A stretch of 64,000 nt of DNA from Panopea generosa (taxonomy: Eukaryota; Mollusca; Bivalvia; Adapedonta; Hiatellidae), in NCBI GenBank assembly GCA_029582155.1, contig CM055895.1:12856770-12920769 (forward strand), written 5' to 3'. The position numbers and the translations under genes are program-made. Below, one piece after another: positions 22,918-34,900 of the stretch. Each line of letters starts with the position of its first letter. Within the stretch, counting starts at the first letter, position 1. The notes under the pieces were generated by a model that saw nothing but the letters and a program-made list of their open reading frames with translations, had not been told where the DNA came from and searched no databases.

Positions 22918-25900
22918 CTGTGAAAAAAAACACACAATATGTGTTACATTTCATATAGAGAACCAGTCTGAGGCAACTGTTTAAACAAACACTATTTATT
23001 ACATTTCATATAAAGGGAACCAGTCAGAGGCAATGGCAGAAACAAACATATTTATTACATTTCATATAGGGACCAGTCTGATGCAACTGTATAAACAAAC
23101 ACATATTAATTACATTTAATATAGGGAACCAGTCTGCAATGTTTATTACATGTCATAAAGGTAACCAGTCAGATACAACTGCATAAATAAACAATATTAT
23201 ATTTCATATAGGTAGCCAGTCAGAAACAAGCATATATTAATCAATATTTATTACATTTCATATAAGAAACTATTCAGCAACAACTGTATAAATAAACAAT
23301 ACGTATTACATTCATATAAGCCAGCCATGACAACTGTATAAATAAACAATATCTATTACATTTCATATAGGTAACCAGTCAGCAAAAACTGTTCCAATAA
23401 ACAATATTACACAAGTTCAATTTAATTCACTCAATATTTAATTTTTGGCCACCTGGCCTTTATCAAAAATTAAAAAACAATTTATAGGAAAATGGACGTT
23501 ACCTATCTGCAATATTAAATTTTCAATTTTTGATAAGGCTAGGTGGCCAAAAATTAAATATTGAGTAAATTAAATTGAACTTGTGTAATATGGTTACTTC
23601 CCTGAGGAAGATTTTTGAATGAAAATAACAATAAACAATACTTTTTTCATTTTATGTAGGTAACCAGTCAGCAAAAACTGTATAAATAAATAATACTTAT
23701 TACATTTCATATAGGTAACCAATCTACAACAACTGTATAAATAAACAATACTAATTACATTTTATATAGGAAACCAGTCAGAGACAACTGTATTCATAAA
23801 CATAATTTATTACATTTCATATATGTTACCAATCAGCAAAAACTGTATAAATAAACAATACATATTACATTTCATATAGGAAACCAGTAAAAGGCAAACC
23901 AGTCTTATGTCACCTGTAAAAATAAACAGTACTTATAACATTTCACATAGAGTCTGAACTAGTCAGAGACAACTGTAAAAACAATATGTATTTCATTTCA
24001 TATAGGAAACCAGTCAGAGACAACTATACAAATAAACAATACTTATTACATTTCATATAGGAAACCAGTAAGAGGCAAACCAGTCAAATGTCACCTGTAA
24101 AAATAAACAATACTTATTACATTTCACATAAAGTCTGAACCAGTCAGAGACAACTGTAAAATCAATGTTTATTTCATTTCATATAGGAAACCAGTCTGAG
24201 ACTGGCAGAAGCCAAGTACGTAGTACTTTAAAGTAACTAGCACCATACCAAGTATTAAGACCAAAACAAATACCTATTACTTAAACAAATACCTAGCATC
24301 AAAACAAGTATTTTGTCCAGAACAATAAGCTAGTACTAAAATAAGAACCTAGCATCAAAACAAGCATTAAGACCAGAACAAGACTTTGTAGTTAGCACTA
24401 AAATAAGTACCTAGCATCAAAACAAGCATTTAGACAAGAACAAGACTTTTTAGTTAGCACTTAAATAAGAACCTAGCATCAAAACAAGCATTTAGACCAG
24501 AACAAGACTTTGTAGATAGCACTAAAATATGAACCTAGCATCAAAACAAGCATTTAGACCAAAACAAGACTTTGTAGTTAGTATTAAAATAAGAACCTAA
24601 CATCAAAACAAGCATTTAGACCAGAACAAGAATTTGTAGTTAGCACTAAAATAGTACCTAGCATCAAAACAAGCATTTAGACCAGAACAAGACTTTCTAG
24701 TTAGCACTAAAATAGTACCTAGCGTCAAAACAAGCATTTAGACCAGAACAAGACTTTGTAGTTAGCACTAAAATAGTACCTAGCATCAAAACAAACATTT
24801 AGACAAGAACAAGACTTTGTAGTTAACACTAAAATAAGAACCTAGCATCAAAACAAGCATTTAGACCAGAACAAGACTTTTTAGTTAGCACTTAAATAAG
24901 AACCTAGCATCTAAACAAGCATTTAGACCAGAACAAGACTTTGTAGTTAGCACTAAAATAAGAACCTAACATCAAAACAAGCATTTAGACCAAAACAAGA
25001 CTTGTAGTTAGTATTAAAATAAGAACCTAACATTAAAACAAGCATTTAGACCAGAACAAGAATTTGTAGTTAGCACTAAAATAGTACCTAGCATCAAAAC
25101 AAGCATTTAGACCAGAACAAGACTTTGTAGTTAGCACTAAAATAGTACCTAGCATCAAAACAAGCATTTAGACCAGAACAAGACTTTGTTGTTAGCACTA
25201 AAATAGTACCTAGTATCAAAACAAGCATTTAGACAAGAACAAGACTTTGTAATTAGCACTAAAATAAGAACCTAGCATCAAAACAAGCATTTAGACAAGA
25301 ACAAGACTTAGTAGTTAGCACTAAAATAAGAACCTAGCACCAAAACAAGCATTTAGACCAAAACAAGACTTTGTAGTTAGCACTAACATAGGAACCTAGC
25401 ATCAAAACAAGCATTAAGACCAGAACAAGACTTTGTAGTAAGCACTAAAATAAGTACCTAGCATCAAAACAAGCATTTAGACAAGAACAAGACTTTTTAG
25501 TTAGCACTTAAATAAGAACCTAGCATCAAAACAAGCATTTAGACCAGAACAAGACTTTGTAGTTAGCACTAAAATAAGAACCTAACATCAAAACAAGCAT
25601 TTAGACCAAAACAAGACTTTGTAGTTAGTATTAAAATAAGAACCTAACATCAAAACAAGCATTTAGACCAGAACAAGAATTTGTAGTTAGCACTAAAATA
25701 GTACCTAGCATCAAAACAAACATTTAAACCAGAACAAGACTTTGTAGTTAGCACTAAAATAGTACCTAGCATCAAAACAAGCATTTAGACCAGAACAAGA
25801 CTTTGTAGTTAGCACTAAAATAGTACCTAGCATCAAAACAAGCATTTAGACAAGAACAAGACTTTGTAGTTAGCACTAAAATAAGAACCTAGCATCAAAA

Positions 25901-28900
25901 CAAGCATTTAGACCAGAACAAGACTTTTTAGTTAGCACTTAAATAAGAACCTAGCATCAAAACAAGCATTTAGACCAGAACAAGACTTTGTAGTTAGCAC
26001 TAAAATAAGAACCTAGCATCAAAACAAGCATTTAGACCAAAACAAGACTTTGTAGTTAGTATTAAAATAAGAACCTAACATCAAAACAAGCATTTAGACC
26101 AGAACAAGAATTTGTAGTTAGCACTAAAATAGTACCTAGCATCAAAACAAGCATTTAGACCAGAACAAGACTTTGTAGTTAGCACTAAAATAGTACCTAG
26201 CATCAAAACAAGCATTTAGACCAGAACAAGACTTTGTAGTTAGCACTAAAATAGTACCTAGCATCAAAACAAGCATTTAGACCAGAACAAGACTTTTTAG
26301 TTAGCACTTAAATAAGAACCTAGCATCAAAACAAGCATTTAGACCAGAACAAGACTTTGTAGTTAGCACTAAAATAAGAACCTAGCATCAAAACAAGCAT
26401 TTAGACCAAAACAAGACTTTGTAGTTAGTATTAAAATAAGAACCTAGCATCAAAACAAGCATTTAGACCAGAACAAGAATTTGTAGTTAGCACTAAAATA
26501 GTACATAGCATCAAAACAAGCATTTAGACCAAAACAAGACTTTGTAGTTAGCACTAAAATAGTACCTAGCATCAAAACAAGCATTTAGACCAGAACAAGA
26601 CTTTGTAGTTAGCACTAAAATAGTACCTAGCATCAAAACAAGCATTTAGACCAGAACAAGACTTTGTAGTTAGCACTAAAATAAGAACCTAGCATCAAAA
26701 CAAGCATTTAGACCAGAACAAGACTTTTTAGTTAGCACTAAAATAAGAACCTAGCATCAAAACAAGCATTTAGACCAGAACAAGAATTTGTAGTTAGCAC
26801 TAAAATAGTACCTAGCATCAAAACAAGCATTTAGACCAGAACAAAACTTTGTAGTTAGTACCTAGCATCAAAACAAGAACTAACGCTAAAAATTAGCATG
26901 GATATTTTAGCCTATCACTTTTTAAACATGCTGCACCATACCCTGCTCACTGGCAGACTAAAGGGGGGAGGTTTGGACCACCATTGATTGACAATGCACT
27001 TACTGTTCTATGGTTAACTTACCATCTTGTCTCCATGCCTTCACTATGACAACGATCAGAGAGGCTACGTAACTTCCCAAACCAGACGTCATGAGAAATA
27101 GACCCATGATCAGCCCTTGCATGAAAGAAGGAGCCTGGGTGTACGCAAACTCCAACCCTGTAAATGTAATTTGAAACTTTAATTTGAAATTATTTATTTT
27201 ACATCAATTCATTTTGCAGTTCTACAAGGAGGTAAATTCAGAGCCGTTGTTAGTGGGTAGAACCAGACCTGGGTGTGGTTTTTGATACTGATAGACCAGA
27301 AAGTCAAGTATTAATAGGTGATAGCTAAGTAGTAAATCTCAAACCCACATTGGACTACAGGCGACTGTTTCTCACGCATCATAAAACAGCCATAACATAA
27401 TAAGATGTACAGTCCAACCTGTGTAAGCGGTCAACTCTATTAGGCAGCCACTTGTCTTAAGCACTCACATTTTCTATTATCCATTTCTACATGTTCAAAG
27501 CAAATTAACCTGTATTAAGCAACAACCTGTCTTAAAAGGCCACTTTTACTAATTCCATTGACTTGCTGCTTAAGACAGGTTGACTATACATGTATACAAA
27601 AACAGTCGAGAATGGCCATGACATTTCCTTTTTTCTTCTTTTTAAATTACTGTTTCAAAAGTAATGAAATCACTATAGATAAAAATTTTCTATTGTAATT
27701 ATTTTTTAATTTATTTGGTAAAAATTAATAAATGCATCATGAAATCAGATACTTATCAAATTTCGAAGAAAAAAAACCCACATACATAACATGTGTTGAA
27801 ACGGTACTATTATACAATATGACATACAGGCATAAAACTGTTTCTTTTAAATTGCAATAAAATTGTATAGCTATAAATTTTGATTTTTTTTTTTTAGAAA
27901 TAAGTTAGCTTTCATCATGCAATTTTGAATAATGTTAAATTATACCATTCAAATATATTATGGATGATTTTGCAGTGTTTCAATATCAAATAAGTATGTT
28001 ACAGACATTCTGATATTATACAAACTGTTAGAGCTATATCATCCTTAAACACAATTATTATCACTACTTGAACAAAGAGTTCCAGGGTAATGTTGTGGTC
28101 CTAATTAAAGTAAAGTATATGAATGACTGCAGCATTACGAATGTTTACTCTATGGTCATTCTGTATTGCAGCAGATTTGTTCCTGCCAAAACTATATGTT
28201 CAACAGGAAGCATTCCAAGCACACAGCTGCCGTCTTTGCACGTACACATCCAATACACATAATGATTACAATAGTAACAGGAACAATACATTGATTGATT
28301 GAATATTTAGCGTCATTTTTATACCAGCGAGGGCTAACAGACAATCAGTTAACCTAATCGCTGTTTCCTCGGATCCTGAAAAGTTAACCGGTACTTGAGC
28401 ACACCTTATCTTCGCAAATAACTGATAACTTTCTCACTTGAATCAGTGGTGAGAGACGAATGATAATTAGACACAATGTTGTATTTCAATCATCATGGAG
28501 ACTGTTGCCGGGAGGGGATTGGGAACAATACAAACATACAGAACAAACTACAGGATGGGTCACTGCCTCCTTAGAAAGATCTGCTACTGTAATCTGCATC
28601 TTGGGAGGTTAAACCCAATTATCAGGTGCACCCAAGCTCACTCTCCTCTTTATAACCACTACATGATTAACCCTTTACTCCATAGATATGCTTTTTTCCG
28701 CACCAATAACAGAAGGCCTTTGAAAACAGTGCAGGAAGAGTTCAGATTGCTCGTGACGAGCAATCTGAACACTTCCTGCACTGTTTTCCACTCTGTCAGT
28801 TAATATAAACATAATTCACCCAATAATTCAAAAGTCTTCTATACTAGGTGTCCAAAGGCGTCTCCATTAGAGGTGTCCAAAGGCTTCTATATGAAGTAAA

Positions 28901-31900
28901 GGGTTAAATGAGATGGTGTGTATCAATGTAACAAATACTATACCTGAGATACTGGCGAAAACCTCACTCGATCCAATAAAAGCAAATTCTGGAATCTGAG
29001 CAAACATGGATAACTGCGAGGCGTTGAAAGTTTTACCGGCAAGCTCCTGCGTGATTGGTCCATATTCATCTATATTGTTCTTCCGTACAATCTCCATTAT
29101 TGCTGCGTACAACATAGCACAGGCTGCCAGGATCATGCCAATCCCTATACAGTGTGATCAAAGCATTTTATTATACAATTTCTATAATTATCTAATTACT
29201 AATACCCAGGTGATATCCTTAATAATAAAAAATTTGCTGAAGTTTTTAAGATGTATTTTGAACACCCGGAGTTTAATTTCACCTGTATTTAAAGAGACTA
29301 AACCTTTATCCCAGGTTTTTTTTTTTATCTTAGCAGTAAAACTGCACATTAATATCAAAGATTATATATTATGGATATTCTGTTCAACAACTTAAATTGT
29401 ATATTTTCTCTGTAGTGTAAAATTATTTATATTTGTTGACCAAATACTAAATCGCAGCCCATGATAAAGTAATTATTTGACCAGTGTCAGGTTATGCTAA
29501 GACTTTGACAAACAGAACAAAATTGTCAACTTTTGTATTAATGCCTTTCTCAAAAATATGATAAACTACAAGGCCGGAATCAACCATTATCTTTGAATGT
29601 GACCTTCATCTTTGTAATTCAATAAACTTTCCGCAGTAAGTCACAGTCCCCCATTTGATGCCAAATTACAGGATGAGAAAGATATGCACCATTCTAGTAC
29701 CAGTACTCGGACCTGGGAACTTTTGCTTACAGGACAAATGCTCTACTAACTGAGCTATAAGCCGGAATGCTGACATATATCTCTCCTTACAGGTAACATA
29801 AATATTGTGAAATATACAAAGTAACAATGCTCACCAATTCGTTGGAGATGTGTTGGACTCATGTTTCGTCGGGCCAACAAAGGGTAGACGATTATGTCCA
29901 TTATAGGTATCAATATAAGGATAATTAGGGTGTTGAAAATATTCAACATGGCCGCAGGAAGTTTTGCACTCCCGACAGAAATGTTCATCCTTTCACTCTG
30001 CAGGAAAAGGGAGGTGCTCATCTGAAATGCAGATATTTTTGACATGTTATTTTTTTTTTTTAAAAATCATCTGTGGATACAAAGCTCAAGCATTTGTATA
30101 AAACACTGGTTATTCGATGAAGAATAATATATAGTTTCTATTCAATTACAGGTAAACCTGTCTTAAGCAGCCAGTCATGGGAGAGAGCAAAAATGGCCTT
30201 TTAAGACAAGTTGTTGCTTAATACAGGTTAATTTGCGGTGAATGCATAAACATGATAAGTCACTGTTTAACAGTGGTGATTGTTTACGTATTGTCAAAAG
30301 GATAATTATCTATCTAAACATGCCAAAATAATATATTGAAAAGGGATTTCCTAACTTGACCTACGCCAAAGGTTAGACTAAAATAGATTTTCTGTTTAAC
30401 AATAAGTCTTATATCTTAGACAAGTCACACTCGTAAACTTACAGGGTAGTACCAAGCACATGTGGATAAAGTGTCTTGCTAAAGGACATCGTGTCATAGT
30501 GTATTATATACATGTACAGAGTAGGTAGCTTTAAGTAAAACCAGTAGCTTAGTTAGTTTGGTACCTTCGTTACTTCCCTTTAGGCCTGTGATCTAAATAT
30601 AACTAATACAGTGCATGGATTTCACACTCATTATTGTGACTTTTACATTGTTGAACTACGCCATATTCATTTTTGTGCGTTGATAACCATAAATGTTGGA
30701 AATATTGATCATACCTGCAGGTAATTATATATGTTATATTTTCCAATAAACAGCAGCATACTGTTTTGTATAATTGGAATCATTGAAATTATTTAATATA
30801 ATAAGTAAATAAGATATTTGTAAATGTTATATTGAACTGTCATTGTGTAAGCCACCATCACCGAACATGTTGTATATTGACTGTTTTATTGTATGTATCA
30901 TAGTATTTATTGTTTCTAACGTTTGTTTCAGAATGCATGATAGATCACTGAATATATATATGGAATGATTGGATATAGATAAAAATATTGAAAACTCTAC
31001 ATGTGTTCAATGTATCTAAATACCCTATTATTTGTTCTACCGGATCCAGCCCATCTAGGGCTTGGGGAGAAGGCGGTGACAATCCCACATAGATGAGGTA
31101 TATGTAATCAGATGGGAATTCAAAATAAAGCAATAGACAACTTGTATGGAATAATGACTTTAGGTTATTATCCATTGTTCTGTACAATATGAATATATAA
31201 ATTATATTTGGATGAGTATCCAGCTAAACATCCAATATAGTCTTCAGTTGGGAACAAGTTCAAATATATCTGTATAAACATCCCATTAATAGCACCCATA
31301 AACTAACAATGGCAAAAGTTCATGTTACTTACCTGAGAGTAGACAGCCCAGTAAACGATGATTAGAACAAAGATAGGAATCACTCTCATCACGGACCTGA
31401 CACCATCAACCATCTCATTATCATATCCACCCCCATGGCCTTTGCGGGCGTGGTTCCAGGATGGGTTGTTACAGCTGTTACATGATTGTCCGCACACTTT
31501 GAATGATGTAGTGAGGATACTACCTAGCAGAATTGATAGTAAAATTTGTTAATTCAGTTTTCTAACAATGTAAAAGAAATTGGTAACCTGCAAACAGATG
31601 GAGGTGACTGCTTAATACAGGTCGATTAAAACTAAAATTATAAACAAGAGGCCCAAGAGGGACCTGAATGCTCTACTGGCAACAGATGCTTTACAGGACC
31701 TCCATGCAATGCTACATGTAAAATATCTAAGTTCTAGGCCATGAACTTTCAGAGAAAATGTTTTTTAAAATTTCACTTAAAATGTGCTTATAAGCCCTGT
31801 GGCAGGGGCATTTGTGGTCAAATAATGCTGGTTCAAGAACTCATGTGAGATCTTACGGTTATAGAACTGCTGTGCAAGTTTGGTTAAGATTCAATGTGTC

Positions 31901-34900
31901 TACAAAGAAAATGTTAATGGACAGACGATGGATTTTGCCGAGTAAAGATAAAAATGGTCAATAGAAAATGTGGCTGTATGAGACAAGTAGTTGACATGTT
32001 AATTTTTATGCTCATCTGATTAATAAAGAAAACCTTTTGATAAAGTGACAATGGTCAAGTACATCCAGCAGTGTATCACGCAAGGTACATTGTAACAAAA
32101 TTTTATTACAAGAATTCCGCGGAATGATATGTCTCGCCGTGTCAGCTTTGACCGTTAATACAGACACGGGAGAGACAAAATCGAAAAACTTGACGTTGGA
32201 GTTAAATATAAATGTTTGACACCGCCGCTGGCTTTCGCTCCTTCGTCGTGGCGAGACAAAAATAGATTCAGTGCTTTTAGAATCATTGTCATTTTTATGC
32301 ATTTCCCAAAGGACTTATATAGAAAGATAGGAAACTTGCTTATCTCTGCTAAATGTTGATAAAAATAACACTCATAGAACTAATAATTTGGCAAAGTAAT
32401 CATTCAGATTTCACTGGCAACTGAACTCTTATTTATATAGGTATGCTGCATATAGTATTAGATGGCTTATAATGCTTTAAACATGCAACACGAAGTTGAA
32501 TAAAAAACTTTGCAGTTTGAAATAAACTTAAAATGCTTTTGTTATTTTTTAAGTTGCAGTATACAAATTTTAATGGTCTCATTTTATAGAGAATTTCATT
32601 GTACAAAAATAGAATTTTGATTTGTATTCCTTCGATGTTCGGATAATTAAAAACGAGATTTCATGAGATTTTGCATGAATATGTGAGCATGCATGCATAT
32701 AATCTCAATCAGTTGCTTTTCCTTGATTCACCCATACCAACTCAATGCAATCTTTGCAGTAATATGGAAGTCATCTTAAATATTTTACAGAGACATAAAA
32801 CATACCGGTAATGTTGAGAAAAAAAGTTGACCGAATAACCACTCATGAAATTTTATCAGCATTGAATAAGGGGCTCAAGATGTGTCAAATGATCTCCATT
32901 TTAGTATATTTTAAGGTACAGCAGCCATCTTGAATTTGGGAAGGAGACAAACAAAAGATTCAAGAGTCTTGTCTGTAAACGCTGCTAACTGACAGCGACA
33001 AATGACAGATGACACACAATTCTCACTAAAAAACATAAATCTGAACGTGCATTGCCGCAAACATCATTGTGGCCAATTTTTATGAAAACTGATTCAATAG
33101 TTCAAAAGAAAAATCAATTTGAACAAATGATGGTGAGCGGTGAATCAGCATGACGATGACAACCCAGCTAAGAAATATTTCAGCTTTACTACGCTAATAT
33201 GAAATGAATTGATTTAATAAAATTTAATGTTTATAAATGTCACTTATTGAGATCTCCTGAAAGATGATGTTAAAGTTTAATGATTTAGCTTTTGATCCTT
33301 TATAACATTGTAAGTTATCAACAATACAAACACAATGTCCTAATAAATCATACTATCAATAATATATTCATCAGCTATAGCCGGGCCCGATTAGCTCAGT
33401 TGGTTATGCATCTAACTATCAATCCAGGGGGTCATGAGTTTGAATCCCCTTCTGGCAACAGTCTCCATGATGATTGATATACAACATTGTGTCTCATTAT
33501 CATTCATCTCTCGCTGCTGATTCAAGTGGGAAAGTTATCAGTCACTTGCGGAGATGGGGTGTGATCAAGTTCTGGTTAACCTTTCAAGATCCCAGGAAAC
33601 AGTGGTTAGGTTAACTGATCATCTGTTAGCCCTCGATGGCATAGAAATGAGACTAAATATTCAATCAAACAATCAATTCAATCTTCAGCTATCACAAAAT
33701 TAGTGTAATCTGGTTCCCTGACCCACCAATAAATCAGTAATAGGTCAGAAAACCACATTATACATTACGTCACTCCTGTGACTACTTCCAAAATCTGTAG
33801 CCTGGCTGACTAATAACTTTATGATTACCTCCTGGACTTGTATGCTTGTACCTCCCCTTTGCCAGCATAAATATGATCAGTGCAATTATCATACTGATCA
33901 ACGGGATGAGGAATCCGTAGTCAAAACCGACCTCTTGTTGAACATAGGCAACACCAGAATATGCCACAACAGCACCCGCGTTGATGAACCAATAAAACCT
34001 GCAATCAAAAAGGGGCTTTTTCAATGTGGAATATACAGTGAATTTTATACCTGTCTTAAGCAGTCAGTCAAGGGAAGTAAAAAAAGTGACCTTTTAAGAC
34101 AGGTTGTTGCTAAATACAGGTTAATTTGCTCTGAAAGCATAGAAATGAGAAATAGCAAATGTGGCTGCTTAAGACAAGTGGCTGCTTAATAGAGGTGACT
34201 GCTTGCACAGGTCTGACTGTATGCTAAATTTGTTGATAAATTTGCTTTGATACAATGAATAAGTTTATAAAGGAAAATTACCTCACTGGGTTTATAGAAA
34301 TGTACACCAGAAATCTGTTCTAAAATCAACTTTGGTTCTGCCATGATATGTGTTCTCGTTTATTGCCAAGCTATTCCAACAACTTTATTTTTAACTTAAC
34401 ATAAAAAAAAATTTATAATACAGTATTACTAATTTTCCTTATACATGTACATATTCATTTTTTGCATGATTGAGAAGAAAGCTCAGAATTTAAATGAATC
34501 ATTCTCATGTCTGCTTCCTGGGTAGAACCAGTACTGAGAGCTGTTTTTTGGGATACATGGGATCGAGCTGGGGATCTAAGCTGCATCCTCTGCTGTGGGC
34601 GGCCAATGCTCTATCCACTACACTACCACCCCGCTTTGTATTATTAGCTACTAGTACACAGTTTGCAGGTGAGCCAGGTATTTCTGCAATCCATGTACAA
34701 AGTAGGAAAGTCATACATAAAATATAATTATGTGACACAAGTGGTCCATGTCAATATAATGGCCATACTGATACAAAATATGCAAGCACAGTTAAATTTC
34801 TTATTACAAATTTCATTTCTAAAACAACATTTCATTGCAAATTTTATCAATCACCATCAAATAAGGTTAGTCGGATTTAATTGTGTTATCTCAATGGTAA

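Noticed and set aside
24218-26880. Regular repeats with about 61-bp period, looked at as a CRISPR-like array
   Set aside because: The whole unit is conserved with no unique spacers, it is in a eukaryotic intron, and there are no cas genes. It is a satellite.
28495-28803. 102-codon plus-strand frame
   Set aside because: It runs from a SINE B remnant into the K hairpin MITE and is a chance frame over repeats.
32012-32302. 96-codon minus-strand frame with KSTESIFVSPRRRSES
   Set aside because: It lies in a transporter intron, has no usable splice sites in the right phase and no recognised domain. It is kept only as an unassigned GC-richer patch.
33378-33460. Apparent tRNA gene with box A and box B
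   Set aside because: The same head recurs 13 times followed by a conserved SINE body and a TCAA tail. The acceptor stem does not close.
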